A program made the position numbers and the translations under genes. The notes below the pieces were generated by a model. That model was not told where the DNA came from. It saw only the letters and a list, made by a program, of their open reading frames with translations, and did no database searches. DNA of 64,000 bases from Methylobacterium sp. Leaf108 (lineage in GTDB: Bacteria > Pseudomonadota > Alphaproteobacteria > Rhizobiales > Beijerinckiaceae). This document shows, one piece after another, positions 9,969 to 20,450 of the stretch; position 1 is the first letter of the stretch; the number at the start of each line of letters is the position of its first letter. The stretch spans positions 374,128-438,127 of the forward strand of contig NZ_LMND01000001.1 of assembly GCF_001423265.1 (NCBI RefSeq), read 5' to 3'.

Positions 9969-11969
9969 ATGTTTGCGAGGCTGCCGGGCGTTAAAGACAC
10001 CGAAGGCGCGGCAGGGTCGATGCTTCTCTCAACGTACCGTCGATCCCATGAGCAGAAGGCCTGGCTCAGCGCCATCGACAGATCGCGCGGAACGATCGAG
10101 TTCGCGCTGGATGGGACCATCCTCAACGCGAACCGCAACTTCCTCGCCGTCGTCGGCTACGGCCTCGACGAGATCCGCGGGCGACACCACCGGATGTTCG
10201 TCTCCCCCGCCCATGCGGCGAGCGCGGAGTACGCGGCGTTCTGGGAGTCGCTCAGGGCCGGAACGTACCAGTCCGCGGAGTACGAGCGGGTCGCCAGGGA
10301 CGGTCGCACGATCTGGCTGCAGGCGACCTACAACCCCATCCTCGACCGGCGCGGCAGGCCGGTGCGCATCGTCAAGTTCGCCACCGACATCACCGCCCAG
10401 AAGCGGCTGAGCGCGGAGTTCCTGGGCGAGACCCAGGCGATCGGCAAGTCGCAGGCGGTGATCCATTTCGACCTCGACGGCACGATCCGCGAGGCCAACG
10501 CCAACTTCCTCGGTGCGGTCGGCTACACCATCGAGGAGATCCGCGGCCGGCATCACCGGATGTTCGTGGGGGCGGCCGAGGCGGCGAGCCCGGAGTATGC
10601 CGATTTCTGGCGCCGTCTCGCCGCGGGTGAGTTCCAGGCCGCCGAGTACAAGCGCTACGGCAAGGACGGACGCGAGATCTGGCTCCAGGCCACCTACAAC
10701 CCGATCCGGGACATCGACGGACGGCCCTTCAAGGTCGTGAAATACGCCTCCGACGTGACGCGGGACAAGCTGGTGCGCGCCGACGCGTCCGGGCAGCTCG
10801 CCGCGATCAACCGGGCCCAGGCGGTGATCCAGTTCGATACCCAGGGCCGCATCCTCGAGGTCAACGAGAACTTCCTGAACGCCGTGGGCTACGGCCGGGA
10901 GGAGGTCCTGGGGAAATCCCACAGCCTGTTCGTGGCGCCCGACTACGCCGCGAGCGACGGGTACAAGGCGTTCTGGGACCGCCTGCGCAGCGGCGACTTC
11001 GTCGCGGGCCTGTTCCAGCGGATCGCCAAGGACGGTCGCCCGGTCTGGATCCAGGCGAGCTACAACCCGATCTTCGATCCCGACGGGCGGCTGATCAAGG
11101 TCGTGAAATTCGCCACCGACGTCTCCGCCAGCATGACCGCGCGGAAATCCGCCATCGATGCCGCCGACCGCACCCTCGACAACGTCCAGGCGGTGACGAC
11201 CTCGGCCGAGGCCATGAACACGGCGGCCCTGGCGATCTCGCAGACCATGGCCCGGTCACGGGCGGCGGTGGACGAGATCCACGGCCGCACCCACGAGGCC
11301 GACGCCGCCACGGCCCGCCTGCGCACGGCCGCCCAGTCGATGGGGAACGTGGTGCAGCTGATCACCGACATCGCCGAGCAGATCAACCTGCTCGCCCTCA
11401 ACGCCACCATCGAGGCGGCGCGGGCGGGTGCGGCCGGGCGCGGCTTCGCGGTCGTCGCCGCCGAGGTCAAGGGATTGGCCAGCCAGACGACGGCGGCCAC
11501 CGCCAAGATCGCCGCCGACATCGCGGGCATGCAGGACGTGTCGGACGCCGTGGGCGGACAGCTCGCCTCGATCACGGAATCCATCGGCACCATCCGCCGC
11601 TTCGTGGCAGAGGTCGCCGATTCCACCGACGCCCAGAGCGAGGCGACCGGCGAGATCCTGAAAAGCATGCGCCAGGCGTCCGGGGGCGTCTCCAGCATCA
11701 GCCTCAGCCTCGACGACTGGACCGCGGGCATCGAGGAGCGGCGCGCCGATCACCGCACCCGCGTGCTGATGCCGGCCGCGATCCTGGCCGCGGGTCGGAC
11801 GATCCAGGCGACGGTCAGGAACCTCTCGCGCACGGGCGCCAAGCTGCACGTGTCCTCGCCGGACGCGGTCCCGGACCGGTTCGACCTGCACGTGGAGGAG
11901 ACCGGGCGACGGATGAGCTGCGCCGTGGTCCGCCGGGCGGCGAGCGAGATCGGCGTCCGCTTTCTCTGA
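9969..11969 (+). CDS. Soluble chemoreceptor: three PAS, MCP signalling domain, PilZ
   Basis: A 666-residue methyl-accepting chemotaxis-type protein with no membrane segment, so probably cytosolic. Three similar PAS/PAC units (about 35-150, 150-270, 275-390) each contain a GRHHRMFV- or [12 protein letters not shown] turn and a (K)DGR..W(L/I)QA.YNPI(R/L/F)D segment. The signalling hairpin follows, with [24 protein letters not shown] near 475. The last 75 residues form a PilZ domain, with RADHRTR and NLSRTGAKL matching the RxxxR and (D/N)xSxxG c-di-GMP-binding signatures. It could couple intracellular redox or ligand sensing and c-di-GMP to CheA. No che genes lie nearby. An AT-rich 120-base gap precedes the ATG. 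Confidence 0.93.
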   Translation: MFARLPGVKDTEGAAGSMLLSTYRRSHEQKAWLSAIDRSRGTIEFALDGTILNANRNFLAVVGYGLDEIRGRHHRMFVSPAHAASAEYAAFWESLRAGTYQSAEYERVARDGRTIWLQATYNPILDRRGRPVRIVKFATDITAQKRLSAEFLGETQAIGKSQAVIHFDLDGTIREANANFLGAVGYTIEEIRGRHHRMFVGAAEAASPEYADFWRRLAAGEFQAAEYKRYGKDGREIWLQATYNPIRDIDGRPFKVVKYASDVTRDKLVRADASGQLAAINRAQAVIQFDTQGRILEVNENFLNAVGYGREEVLGKSHSLFVAPDYAASDGYKAFWDRLRSGDFVAGLFQRIAKDGRPVWIQASYNPIFDPDGRLIKVVKFATDVSASMTARKSAIDAADRTLDNVQAVTTSAEAMNTAALAISQTMARSRAAVDEIHGRTHEADAATARLRTAAQSMGNVVQLITDIAEQINLLALNATIEAARAGAAGRGFAVVAAEVKGLASQTTAATAKIAADIAGMQDVSDAVGGQLASITESIGTIRRFVAEVADSTDAQSEATGEILKSMRQASGGVSSISLSLDDWTAGIEERRADHRTRVLMPAAILAAGRTIQATVRNLSRTGAKLHVSSPDAVPDRFDLHVEETGRRMSCAVVRRAASEIGVRFL

Positions 11970-12190
11970 TCCAGTTCGTCCGCCCTGCGTCGCCGTCCCG
12001 CCCCGCGACGACGGCGCGGGCCCGTCTTGACTTCTGGTGACGTGCGGTCGCATTGCACGAAATCGCGGGATGGTGCTTTCCTCCCGCGACGTTGCTTCCG
12101 GGGCGACGGTTGTGCGATGTCGCGGTGGCCTCACCGGCCCGCGCCTCCCTCCTCCGATCCGGCGCCCTCCGTAGACCTGGAGTCTCCACC

Positions 12191-12766
12191 TTGGCGAACA
12201 CCGTGCCGACACCCGACACCGCCACCGGCGCAGCGGACGGCTCACGTCGTGACTTTCTCTACCTGGCGACCGGCTCGGCCCTCGCCGTCGGCATGGCAGC
12301 CGCCGCGTGGCCGTTCGTCGCGTCGATGGCGCCCGATGCCGCCACCGTGGCGGCCGGCGCCCCCCTCGACGTCGACCTCGCCCCGATCCAGGACGGGCAG
12401 ATCGTCAACGTGTTCTGGCGCGGCAAGCTGATCTTCGTCCGGAACCGGACCGAGAAGGAGATCAAGGAGCTCTCCGAGGTCAAGCTGGCCGACCTCATCC
12501 AGCCGCAGGCCGATTCCGACCGCGTCAAGGAGGGCCACGCCAAGTGGCTCGTGGTCTACGGCAACTGCACCCACCTCGGCTGCGTCCCGATCGGGCACCA
12601 GGGCCAGTACGACGGCTGGTCGTGCCCTTGCCACGGCTCGCTGTTCGATGCGTCCGGGCGCGTTCGCCGCGGCCCGGCGCCGTCCAATCTGCCGATCCCG
12701 CCCTATGTGTTCGAGGGCGACACCAAGATCCGCATCGGCGAAGAGGCCGGGAAAGCCGTCGCCTGA
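12191..12766 (+). CDS. petA: Cytochrome bc1 Rieske iron-sulfur subunit
   Basis: Rieske protein of ubiquinol-cytochrome c reductase, which accepts an electron from ubiquinol at the Qo site. A 191-residue product results from a TTG start at 12191, supported by CTGGAG eight bases upstream; GTG at 12203 is an alternative. A Tat-like SRRDFLYLATG precedes the single anchor helix (about 20-45). The cluster motifs are CTHLGC (126-131) and CPCHGS (145-150): C126, H128, C145 and H148 are the [2Fe-2S] ligands, and C131/C147 the expected disulfide. It is first of petABC, 52 bases before petB. The in-frame region upstream to 12053 does not resemble the family. Confidence 0.96.
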   Translation: MANTVPTPDTATGAADGSRRDFLYLATGSALAVGMAAAAWPFVASMAPDAATVAAGAPLDVDLAPIQDGQIVNVFWRGKLIFVRNRTEKEIKELSEVKLADLIQPQADSDRVKEGHAKWLVVYGNCTHLGCVPIGHQGQYDGWSCPCHGSLFDASGRVRRGPAPSNLPIPPYVFEGDTKIRIGEEAGKAVA

Positions 12767-12818
12767 CGCCACGTCGGTCGTCCGATGCCACAGTCACAGC
12801 ATTTGAGCGGGTAGCCTC

Positions 12819-14108
12819 ATGAGCGCACACGGCACTGCCTACGTCCCCAAGAGCCGGCTGGCGAAATGGTTCGAGACGCGCCTGCCGCTGGTGGGGCTCG
12901 TGCATTCGTCGTTCGTGTCGTTCCCGGTCCCGCGGAACCTGAACTACTTCTGGACCTTCGGCGCGATCCTGATGCTGATGCTGGGCGTCCAGATCGTGTC
13001 GGGCATCTGGCTCGCCATGCACTACGACCCCTCGGCGACCGCTGCGTTCAACTCCGTCGAGCACATCATGCGCGACGTGAACTACGGCTGGCTCCTGCGC
13101 TACATGCACGCCAACGGCGCCTCGATGTTCTTCGTGGCGGTCTACATCCACATGTTCCGTGGGCTCTACTACGGCTCGTACAAGGCCCCGCGCGAGGTGC
13201 TCTACATCCTCGGCGTGATCATCTACCTCCTGATGATGGCCACCGCCTTCCTCGGCTACACCCTGCCGTGGGGCCAGATGAGCTACTGGGGCGCCACCGT
13301 CATCACCAACATCCTGGCGGCGATCCCGGTGGTCGGCGACACCATCCAGAGCCTGCTCTGGGGCGGCTACTCGGTGGGTAGCCCGACGCTGAACCGGTTC
13401 TTCTCCCTGCACTACCTGATGCCGTTCATGATCGTCGGCGTGGTCGTCCTCCACGTCTGGGCGCTTCACGTCACCGGCCAGAACAACCCCACCGGCATCC
13501 CGATCAAGTCCGGCAAGGACGCGGTGCCGTTCACGCCCTACGCGACGATCAAGGACGTGTTCGCCGCGACCGTGTTCATGGTGTTCTTCGCCTACTGGAT
13601 CTTCTACCAGCCGAACTACCTCGGCCACGCCGACAACTACGTGCCGGCCAACCCGGGCGTGACGCCGAAGCACATCGTGCCGGAGTGGTACTTCCTGCCC
13701 TTCTACGCGATCCTGCGCGCGGTTCCGGACAAGCTCGGCGGCGTCATCCTGATGTTCGGCGCGGTGCTGATCCTCGCCTTCGCGCCCTGGCTCGACACCT
13801 CGCGCGTGCGCTCGGCCAACTACCGCCCGATCTACCGTCAGTTCTTCTGGCTCTTCGTCGTCGTCTGCATCGTGCTGGGCTGGCTCGGCGCCAAGCCGCC
13901 CGAAGGCGGCTACGTCATCGCCTCGCAGATCTGCACGTTCTACTATTTCGCTCACTTCCTCATCGTCATGCCGCTCGTCGGCCTGTTCGAAACACCGAAC
14001 CGACTCCCCGGCTCGATCCTCGAGAGCGTGACGGGGCCGGGCAAGCAGGTCCACGGCGGCTCGGGCATGCCGGTGGGCGCGGCCGCCGCACCACCGTCCA
14101 AGGGCTGA
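12819..14108 (+). CDS. petB: Cytochrome b subunit of the bc1 complex
   Basis: A 429-residue integral-membrane cytochrome b carrying both b hemes and the quinone sites. It begins [19 protein letters not shown] and contains the family landmarks [24 protein letters not shown], the heme-ligand helix with [12 protein letters not shown] and [29 protein letters not shown], and the [14 protein letters not shown] (PEWY) Qo motif near residue 287. Length is normal for a proteobacterial unsplit cytochrome b. It sits between petA and petC with short spacers, consistent with one operon. Confidence 0.98.
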   Translation: MSAHGTAYVPKSRLAKWFETRLPLVGLVHSSFVSFPVPRNLNYFWTFGAILMLMLGVQIVSGIWLAMHYDPSATAAFNSVEHIMRDVNYGWLLRYMHANGASMFFVAVYIHMFRGLYYGSYKAPREVLYILGVIIYLLMMATAFLGYTLPWGQMSYWGATVITNILAAIPVVGDTIQSLLWGGYSVGSPTLNRFFSLHYLMPFMIVGVVVLHVWALHVTGQNNPTGIPIKSGKDAVPFTPYATIKDVFAATVFMVFFAYWIFYQPNYLGHADNYVPANPGVTPKHIVPEWYFLPFYAILRAVPDKLGGVILMFGAVLILAFAPWLDTSRVRSANYRPIYRQFFWLFVVVCIVLGWLGAKPPEGGYVIASQICTFYYFAHFLIVMPLVGLFETPNRLPGSILESVTGPGKQVHGGSGMPVGAAAAPPSKG

Positions 14109-14129
14109 GGGCAGGGATACGCAACGACC

Positions 14130-15023
14130 ATGAAAACGACTCGCGTCCTCGCCGCGTCCCTGCTGGCGGTCGGCCTCAGCTTTACGGCCGCCCGCTCGGA
14201 AACCGCGCACAGCCCGAACCCGCCCCGTGAGAGCTGGAGCTTCGCCGGCATCTTCGGGAAGTTCGACCAGGCCCAGCTCCAGCGCGGCTTCCAGGTCTAC
14301 CGGGAAGTCTGCTCGAACTGCCACAGCATGAACCTCGTGCGCTTCCGCAACCTCGCGGAATCGGGCGGGCCCGGTTTCAACGCCGGCCAGATCAAGGCCC
14401 TGGCGGCCGAGTACAAGGTCAAGGAGCTGAACGACAACGGCGAGGAGATCGAGCGCAACGCACGCCCCGCCGACGCCTGGCCCTCCCCGTTCCCCAACGA
14501 GAAGGCCGCGGCTGCCGCCAACGGCGGCAAGGCCCCGCCGGACTTCTCGGTGCTGGCCAAGGCCCGCACGTTCGAGCGCGGCTTCCCGCTCTTCGTCGTC
14601 GATGCGATGCCCTTCGTCGGCTATTCCGAACAGGGCGTCGACTACATCCACGCGCTTCTGAACGGCTACGAGGAGCCCCCCGCCGGCAAGGACGTTCCCG
14701 ACGGCGCGCACTACAACAAGTACATGGACGGCAACCTGATCGCGATGGCCAAGCCCCTCAGCGACGGTCAGGTGACCTACGCCAAGGGCGCCAACGGCGA
14801 GCCGGTGGTGCCCGAGACGGTCGAACAGTATTCGCGCGACGTCGCGGCCTTCATGGCCTGGGCGGCCGAGCCGCACCTCGAGGCCCGCAAGGCGCTGGGC
14901 TTCCGGGTGATCCTGTTCCTCATCCTCCTGTCGGGCCTCCTCTACTACGTGAAGAAGAGGGTCTGGGCCGACGTCGGCGGCGAGGTCCACGGCCTCCAGC
15001 CGGAACTGCACAAGGCCGGCTGA
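14130..15023 (+). CDS. petC: Cytochrome c1 subunit of the bc1 complex
   Basis: A 297-residue cytochrome c1. A signal peptide (MKTTRVLAASLLAVGLSFTA, cut near ARSE) sends it to the periplasm. The heme is attached at CSNCH (61-65), the methionine ligand is probably in NLIAMAKPL near residue 208, and one C-terminal helix (about 258-276, FRVILFLILLSGLLYYV) anchors it, followed by a KKR positive flank. It passes electrons from the Rieske protein to soluble cytochrome c. It is the last gene of petABC; a strong hairpin terminator follows 28 bases after the stop codon. Confidence 0.97.
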   Translation: MKTTRVLAASLLAVGLSFTAARSETAHSPNPPRESWSFAGIFGKFDQAQLQRGFQVYREVCSNCHSMNLVRFRNLAESGGPGFNAGQIKALAAEYKVKELNDNGEEIERNARPADAWPSPFPNEKAAAAANGGKAPPDFSVLAKARTFERGFPLFVVDAMPFVGYSEQGVDYIHALLNGYEEPPAGKDVPDGAHYNKYMDGNLIAMAKPLSDGQVTYAKGANGEPVVPETVEQYSRDVAAFMAWAAEPHLEARKALGFRVILFLILLSGLLYYVKKRVWADVGGEVHGLQPELHKAG

Positions 15024-15051
15024 AGCGTCGAACGGTCGCGACGAACGACGG

Positions 15052-15078
15052 ACGGGCTCGCGCAGGCGGGCCCGTTTT
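15052..15078 (+). terminator. Intrinsic terminator after petABC
   Basis: A 10-bp stem, ACGGGCTCGC paired with GCGGGCCCGT (one G-U wobble), closes a GCAG tetraloop and is followed by TTT. It lies 28 bases after the petC stop and well before the mtnP ribosome site, so it should end the petABC transcript. Confidence 0.8.
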
Positions 15079-15176
15079 CGTAAGGGCGTGACCACGGGCG
15101 CGAAGCAAGCGCCGCAGGCGGCCCTCCTCGACCGTGCGGGGCCATCCACAGCGGATCTCATAGAAGGACGATCGCC

Positions 15177-16052
15177 ATGACGACAGCCGTGCTCGGGGTG
15201 ATCGGCGGTTCCGGGGTCTACGACCTGCCCGGCCTGGAGGAGGTTCGCGAAGAGGTGGTGGAGAGCCCCTGGGGCGAGCCCTCCGACGCCCTGCGGATCG
15301 GCAGGATCGGCAGGACCAAGGTGGTGTTCCTTGCCCGCCACGGCCGCGGCCACCGCCTCTCGCCCTCGGGCATCAACTACCGCGCCAACATCGACGCCCT
15401 GAAGCGGGCCGGGGTCACCGACCTGGTGTCGATCTCGGCCTGCGGCTCGTTCCGCTCCGAACTCCACCCCGGCCTGTTCGTCCTCGTCGACCAGTTCGTG
15501 GACCGTACCTTCGGGCGGGAATCCTCGTTCTTCGGAAACGGCTGCGTCGCCCACGTGCCCTTCGCGCACCCGGTCGGCCCCGTCCTCCAGGCCCGCATCG
15601 CGGCGGCCGCGGCGGCCGAGAACCTGCCGGTCCACAAGGGCGGCACCTACGTCTGCATGGAGGGACCGCAGTTCTCGAGCTTCGCCGAATCCAAGACCTA
15701 CAAGGGCCTCGGCTACGACGTCATCGGCATGACCAACCTGCCCGAGGCCAAGCTCGCCCGCGAGGCCGAGATCACCTTTGCCACCATCGCGATGGTGACG
15801 GATTTCGACTGCTGGCATCCGAGCCACGACGACGTCGACGTGGCCGCGGTGGTGGCGGTGGCCCGCGCCAACGCCGACAAGGCCGCCCGCCTCGTCGCCC
15901 GCCTCGCCCGCGACTTTCCCGCCGAGCGCGAGGATTGCCCGGCCGGGTCGCATCGCGCGCTCGACGGTGCCGTGATGACCGCCCCGTCCCACCGCGACCC
16001 CGATCTCGTCGCCAGGCTCGACGCGGTGGCCGGGCGCGTCCTGCGCGGCTGA
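15177..16052 (+). CDS. mtnP: S-methyl-5'-thioadenosine phosphorylase
   Basis: MtnP splits methylthioadenosine with phosphate to adenine and methylthioribose-1-phosphate in the methionine salvage pathway. The 291-residue protein shows the class II purine-nucleoside-phosphorylase-like signatures IGGSGVYDL (near 10), RHGRGHRLSPSGINYRANID (near 54), CMEGPQFSSFAESKTYK (near 160), DVIGMTNLPEAKLAREAEI, and TDFDCWH (near 208). AAGGA lies ten bases before the ATG. It stands alone between the petABC terminator and the his cluster. Confidence 0.95.
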   Translation: MTTAVLGVIGGSGVYDLPGLEEVREEVVESPWGEPSDALRIGRIGRTKVVFLARHGRGHRLSPSGINYRANIDALKRAGVTDLVSISACGSFRSELHPGLFVLVDQFVDRTFGRESSFFGNGCVAHVPFAHPVGPVLQARIAAAAAAENLPVHKGGTYVCMEGPQFSSFAESKTYKGLGYDVIGMTNLPEAKLAREAEITFATIAMVTDFDCWHPSHDDVDVAAVVAVARANADKAARLVARLARDFPAEREDCPAGSHRALDGAVMTAPSHRDPDLVARLDAVAGRVLRG

Positions 16053-16157
16053 TCCGCCGGAGGATGCGTCCGGACGGCAGGATTATGCCGGTGACAGCCT
16101 TTCCATCGGGCGAAGGTTCGCACTAGAAGGCGGGCACGTCATCCGTCACCCGTCACC

Positions 16158-16763
16158 ATGAGCGAGCCTGTCACGATGCGCGCCGCGAGCATCAGCCGCC
16201 GCACCGCCGAAACCGACGTCGCCGTCACGGTGGCGCTCGACGGCACCGGTCGCTGCGCGATCTCCACCGGGGTCGGCTTCTTCGACCACATGCTGGAGTT
16301 GTTCGCCCGCCATTCTCTGTTCGACCTCGACGTAGCCGTGACCGGCGACCTCCACGTCGACCACCACCACACGGTGGAGGACACCGGCATCGCCCTCGGC
16401 CAGGCCTTCGCCAAGGCGCTGGGCGACAAGCGCGGCATCGGCCGCTACGCCGACATCCACCTGCCCATGGACGAGGCATTGACCCGCGTGGCGGTGGACA
16501 TCTCGGGCCGCCCGTTCCTGGTGTTCCGCACCGCCTTCCGCGTCGAGAAGATCGGGCAGTTCGACACCGAACTGGTGCGCGAGTGGTTCCAGGCCTTCGC
16601 GATGAACGCCGGCATCACCCTGCACGTCGAGACGCTCTACGGCGACAACGCCCATCACATCGCCGAGAGCTGCTACAAGGGCTTGGCCCGCGCCTTGCGC
16701 GCCGCCGTGGCGATCGATCCGCGCGAGGACGGCCGCGTGCCCTCCACCAAGGGCTCGCTCTGA
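16158..16763 (+). CDS. hisB: Imidazoleglycerol-phosphate dehydratase
   Basis: HisB dehydrates imidazole glycerol phosphate to imidazole acetol phosphate, the seventh step of histidine synthesis. The 201-residue monofunctional form (no phosphatase domain) has the two manganese-site signatures [16 protein letters not shown] with [18 protein letters not shown], and a second set ending in [20 protein letters not shown]. The ATG at 16158 lacks a strong ribosome site; ATG 16176 (MRAASISRR) is close to many family starts and is an alternative. It leads the his cluster. Confidence 0.96.
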   Translation: MSEPVTMRAASISRRTAETDVAVTVALDGTGRCAISTGVGFFDHMLELFARHSLFDLDVAVTGDLHVDHHHTVEDTGIALGQAFAKALGDKRGIGRYADIHLPMDEALTRVAVDISGRPFLVFRTAFRVEKIGQFDTELVREWFQAFAMNAGITLHVETLYGDNAHHIAESCYKGLARALRAAVAIDPREDGRVPSTKGSL

Positions 16764-16796
16764 CCGTTCCGCCCCAGGGCCGCGAGGTTTGACAGG

Positions 16797-17282
16797 ATGC
16801 GCACCTACACCCTCCACCTGCCCGAGCACACGCTGGCGGGCGAGACCCAGGAGATCGACCGGGCCCAGGTGGTGCCGGACGGGTTCTCCTGGCCGGCCTT
16901 CGCCTACGGGCCGCTGTGGTTCCTCTACCACCGCCTGTGGGTCGCCGCCCTCCTCGTCACCGTGTTGCTGGTGGGTGCTGTCGTCCTCGGCCAGATCCTG
17001 AACCTGCGGCCGGTGGCCGGCGCCGCCGTCGCCCTCCTGATGCAACTGCTGATCGGCCTCGAAGCGTCGAGCCTGCGCCGCTGGACCTACGCCCGCCAGG
17101 GCCGGCCGGTGCGCGACGCGGTGGTCGCCGGCAGCGCCGAGGAGGCCGAGATCAAGGTCGTGGGCCGCTGGCTCGATCCGGCCCGGGCGGCACGCCCCCC
17201 GGCCGCGCCGTTCCCGTCCGCCTCGTCGCGCGTTTCGGAGGGTGTGATCGGCCTGTTCCCGTTCAGCGAGGACCGGCGGTGA
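16797..17282 (+). CDS. DUF2628 membrane protein in the his cluster
   Basis: A 161-residue protein of the DUF2628 type, recognised by the N-terminal pattern [19 protein letters not shown]. Two to three hydrophobic segments lie between residues about 40 and 90, followed by a soluble tail. The function is unknown; such a gene commonly sits between hisB and hisH in alphaproteobacteria. Its stop overlaps the hisH start by four bases (GTGA at 17279-17282), so translation is probably coupled. Confidence 0.85.
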   Translation: MRTYTLHLPEHTLAGETQEIDRAQVVPDGFSWPAFAYGPLWFLYHRLWVAALLVTVLLVGAVVLGQILNLRPVAGAAVALLMQLLIGLEASSLRRWTYARQGRPVRDAVVAGSAEEAEIKVVGRWLDPARAARPPAAPFPSASSRVSEGVIGLFPFSEDRR

Positions 17283-17941
17283 GCGGCGAGACCGTCGCGA
17301 TCATCGACTACGGATCGGGCAACCTGCATTCGGCGGCCAAGGCGTTCGAGCGCGCCGCCCGCGAGGCCGGCCTCGATGCGACGCGGATCACGGTGACCGA
17401 CGATCCCGAGACCGTGGCGGGGGCCGACCGCGTGGTACTGCCGGGTGTCGGCGCCTACGCCGACTGTCGGCGCGGCCTCGACGCGGTGCCCGGGATGGTC
17501 GAGGCGATGACCCATGCCGCCAAGGTGCGCGGCCGCCCCTTCCTCGGCATCTGCGTCGGCATGCAGCTCCTGGCGACCCGAGGCCTCGAGCACGGGACGA
17601 CGCCGGGCCTCGATTGGATTCCCGGCGACGTCGCGCCGATCAGCCCGTCCGATCCCGACCTGAAGATCCCGCACATGGGCTGGAACACGCTGGTCGCCGA
17701 CCGCGACCAGGCGTTGCTCGCGAACATTCCCACTGGCGAGACCGGGTGGCACGCATACTTCGTCCACAGCTACGCCCTGCGCCCGCGCGAGGCCGGCGAC
17801 GTGGTGGCGCACGCCGTCTACGGCGGTCCGGTGACGGCGCTCGTGGCTCGCGACAACGTCGCGGGCACGCAGTTCCACCCCGAGAAGAGCCAGCGACTGG
17901 GCCTCGCCCTGATCGCCAATTTCCTGCGCTGGGCGCCCTGA
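17279..17941 (+). CDS. hisH: Imidazole glycerol phosphate synthase, glutaminase subunit
   Basis: HisH is the class I glutamine amidotransferase subunit that feeds ammonia to HisF. The GTG at 17279 gives 220 residues starting [19 protein letters not shown]. The catalytic nucleophile is in [11 protein letters not shown], and the His/Glu pair is in [10 protein letters not shown] near the C-terminus. The frame remains open far upstream, but that part is out of frame with the DUF2628 gene and not protein-like. The GTG overlaps the previous stop by four bases. Confidence 0.95.
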   Translation: MSGETVAIIDYGSGNLHSAAKAFERAAREAGLDATRITVTDDPETVAGADRVVLPGVGAYADCRRGLDAVPGMVEAMTHAAKVRGRPFLGICVGMQLLATRGLEHGTTPGLDWIPGDVAPISPSDPDLKIPHMGWNTLVADRDQALLANIPTGETGWHAYFVHSYALRPREAGDVVAHAVYGGPVTALVARDNVAGTQFHPEKSQRLGLALIANFLRWAP

Positions 17942-17986
17942 CCCGGCCCCCTGTTCTCCGACCGCGACCGATGGCGAGCTGACCCC

Positions 17987-18730
17987 GTGATCCTGTTTCC
18001 GGCAATCGATCTGAAGGAAGGGCGCTGCGTTCGCCTCGTCCAGGGCGACATGGCCCAGGCCATCGTGTTCAGCGACGACCCCGCCGCCCAGGCCGCGGTG
18101 TTCGAGGAGCAGGGCTTCTCCTGGCTGCACGTGGTCGACCTCGACGGGGCCTTCGCCGGTGCGCCGATGAACGCGGCCGCCGTCGATGCGATCCTGGCGC
18201 GGGTGAAGCTGCCGGTGCAGCTCGGCGGCGGCATCCGCGAGATGCGCACCCTCGAATCCTGGATCGCCAAGGGCGTCAGCCGCGTCATCATCGGCACGGC
18301 GGCGGTGCGCGATCCCGCCTTCGTGCGCGAGGCCGCCCGCCTCCACCCCGGCAGGATCGCGGTGGGCATCGACGCCAAGGACGGCCGCGTCGCGGTGGAG
18401 GGCTGGGCCAAGACCTCGAGCATGACCGCCGAGGAGCTCGGCCGTCGCTTCGAGGACGCAGGCGTCGCCGCGATCATCTACACCGACATCTCGCGCGACG
18501 GCATCCTCAAGGGCCTCAACATCGAGATGACCCTGGCGCTCGCCCGTGCCGTGACGATCCCCGTCATCGCCTCGGGCGGCCTCGCCTCCATCGCCGACGT
18601 GCACCGCATGCTCGAACCCGATTGCGCGGTCCTGGCCGGCGCGATCACCGGGCGCGCCCTCTACGACGGCCGCATCGACCCCAAGGAGGCGCTCGCCGCG
18701 ATCCGCCGGGCGAAGGGCGGCGCGCTGTGA
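17987..18730 (+). CDS. hisA: ProFAR isomerase
   Basis: HisA performs the Amadori isomerisation of ProFAR to PRFAR. The 247-residue (beta/alpha)8 barrel starts with GTG at 17987: [17 protein letters not shown], with the catalytic aspartate in PAIDLK (D8). The phosphate-binding half-barrel motifs are [13 protein letters not shown] and [14 protein letters not shown]. The second catalytic Asp is in YTDISRDG. It sits 45 bases after hisH. Confidence 0.97.
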   Translation: MILFPAIDLKEGRCVRLVQGDMAQAIVFSDDPAAQAAVFEEQGFSWLHVVDLDGAFAGAPMNAAAVDAILARVKLPVQLGGGIREMRTLESWIAKGVSRVIIGTAAVRDPAFVREAARLHPGRIAVGIDAKDGRVAVEGWAKTSSMTAEELGRRFEDAGVAAIIYTDISRDGILKGLNIEMTLALARAVTIPVIASGGLASIADVHRMLEPDCAVLAGAITGRALYDGRIDPKEALAAIRRAKGGAL

Positions 18731-18770
18731 TAGAATGCGGGCCGATGCAGTTGCATGGTGCGAGGCTGAG

Positions 18771-19253
18771 ATGACGGCCGTGACGAAGACCGCGCCCCTC
18801 CCGGCCGCCGGTGTGTCCTACACACAGGACTTCTACACTTGGACGCAGGAGCAGGGCGCACGGCTGCGGGCGGGCGACCTCGACGCCCTCGACCGCGAGA
18901 ACCTGGCCGAGGAGATCGAGAGCTTGGGCCGCAGCCAATTCGACAGCCTGGTGAGCGCGTGGCGGATCGTGATCCTGCACATGCTCAAATGCGATCACCA
19001 GCCGTCGAAGCGCACGCGCAGTTGGGCGATCTCCATCGCGACGCATCGTTCCAACGCTGGCTTCGTCCTGAAGGACAGTCCCGGACTGAAAAGCAGGCGT
19101 GAGGAAGCTTTGGCACGTGCCTACCATGGAGCACGCCTCGAAGCTTCGAAGGAGACGCGCCTGCCCTTGAAACGCTTCCCCCTCGACTGCCCCTATACCC
19201 TGGACGAGGTCCTGACCCGTCCCTTCGCCATCGACCCCGACGACACTCCCTAG
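18771..19253 (+). CDS. DUF29 family protein between hisA and hisF
   Basis: A 160-residue DUF29 protein, identified by SYTQDFYTWTQEQGARLRAGDLDALDRENLAEEIESLGRSQ-type N-terminus (positions about 16-57) and the following helical region with ILHMLKCDHQPSKRTRSW. DUF29 proteins are common in cyanobacteria and alphaproteobacteria and have no firmly known role. The ATG at 18771 with GAGGCTGAG just upstream is preferred over an in-frame ATG at 18735. It interrupts hisA and hisF, so it is probably a passenger in the operon rather than a histidine enzyme. Confidence 0.85.
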   Translation: MTAVTKTAPLPAAGVSYTQDFYTWTQEQGARLRAGDLDALDRENLAEEIESLGRSQFDSLVSAWRIVILHMLKCDHQPSKRTRSWAISIATHRSNAGFVLKDSPGLKSRREEALARAYHGARLEASKETRLPLKRFPLDCPYTLDEVLTRPFAIDPDDTP

Positions 19254-19315
19254 AGGGGACGCGGGTTTCGTCGCGAAACCGGCGTCCACGTTCCTGAAAC
19301 CTGCCGAGAGGCCGC

Positions 19316-20107
19316 GTGCTCAAGACCCGCATCATCCCCTGCCTCGACGTCAAGGACGGGCGCGTCGTCAAGGGCGTGCAGTTCCTCGAACTGCGCGACG
19401 CCGGCGATCCGGTCGAGGCGGCCAAGGCCTACGACGCGGCCGGTGCCGACGAACTGTGCTTCCTCGACATCACGGCGAGCCACGAGGCCCGCGGCACGCT
19501 GCTCGACGCCGTCAGCCGCACGGCCGAGGCCTGCTTCATGCCCCTCACGGTGGGGGGCGGGATCAGGACCGTGGCCGACATCCGCACGCTGCTGCTGGCG
19601 GGTGCCGACAAGGTCTCGATCAATACGGCCGCCGTGAACGACCCCGACTTCGTGGCCGCGGGTGCCATGAAGTTCGGCAGCCAGTGCATCGTCGTGGCCA
19701 TCGACGCCAAGCGCACCTCGGGCGAGGGCGAGCCGCCGGCCTGGGAGATCTTCACCCACGGCGGCCGGACCCGCACGGGCATCGACGCCATCGCCTTCGC
19801 CCGCACGATGGCCGCGCGCGGGGCGGGCGAACTCCTCGTCACCTCGATGGATCGCGACGGGATGCGCTCGGGCTACGACCTGGCCCTCACCCGGGCCATC
19901 ACCGATGCGGTCTCGATCCCCGTCATCGCCTCCGGCGGCGTCGGCAGCCTCGACGACCTCGTGGCGGGGGTCCGCGACGGCGGCGCCAGCGCGGTGCTCG
20001 CCGCCTCGATCTTCCATTTCGGCCAGCACACGGTGCGGGAGGCCAAGCGCCACATGGCGGCGGCCGGCCTGTCGATGCGCCTCGACGACGGCGAGGCCGC
20101 GCCGTGA
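19316..20107 (+). CDS. hisF: Imidazole glycerol phosphate synthase, cyclase subunit
   Basis: HisF combines PRFAR with ammonia from HisH to give imidazole glycerol phosphate and AICAR. The 263-residue barrel begins with GTG at 19316 ([20 protein letters not shown]), carrying the catalytic Asp in CLDVKDGR (D11). The other catalytic Asp is in SMDRDG, and phosphate sites are VGGGIRTV and [10 protein letters not shown]. It lies 62 bases after the DUF29 gene and 19 bases before hisE. Confidence 0.97.
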   Translation: MLKTRIIPCLDVKDGRVVKGVQFLELRDAGDPVEAAKAYDAAGADELCFLDITASHEARGTLLDAVSRTAEACFMPLTVGGGIRTVADIRTLLLAGADKVSINTAAVNDPDFVAAGAMKFGSQCIVVAIDAKRTSGEGEPPAWEIFTHGGRTRTGIDAIAFARTMAARGAGELLVTSMDRDGMRSGYDLALTRAITDAVSIPVIASGGVGSLDDLVAGVRDGGASAVLAASIFHFGQHTVREAKRHMAAAGLSMRLDDGEAAP

Positions 20108-20126
20108 TTCCAGGGTTCGGAGCCGC

Positions 20127-20450
20127 ATGACTGAGTTCACCCTCGGCGATCTCGAAGCACTGGTGGCGGTGCGGGCGCAGGCCCCGCCGGACCGATCCTA
20201 CACGGCCAAGCTCCTGGCCGGAGGCCCGGCCAAGGCCGCCAAGAAGCTCGGCGAGGAAGCGGTCGAGGCGGCCATCGCCGCCGTCCAGGGCGACCGGGCG
20301 GGCCTCGTCGCGGAGGCGGCCGACGTGCTCTACCATCTCCTCGTCGTTCTCAAGGGCGCCGAGATCGGCCTCGACGAGGTGCTCGCCGAGCTGGAGCGCC
20401 GCACCGTGCAGTCCGGGATCGCCGAGAAGGCGGCGCGGAGGCCGGCGTGA
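20127..20450 (+). CDS. hisE: Phosphoribosyl-ATP pyrophosphatase
   Basis: HisE hydrolyses PR-ATP to PR-AMP, the second histidine step; here it is a 107-residue stand-alone protein, not fused to HisI. The family helices with metal-binding acids are [14 protein letters not shown] and [19 protein letters not shown] 20127 begins [16 protein letters not shown]. The stop overlaps the coaA GTG by four bases (GTGA at 20447-20450). Confidence 0.95.
   Translation: MTEFTLGDLEALVAVRAQAPPDRSYTAKLLAGGPAKAAKKLGEEAVEAAIAAVQGDRAGLVAEAADVLYHLLVVLKGAEIGLDEVLAELERRTVQSGIAEKAARRPA

Noticed and set aside
12525..15992. Very long minus-strand open frame across petBC and mtnP
   Set aside because: Antisense to three well-identified genes; low-complexity composition and no motif.
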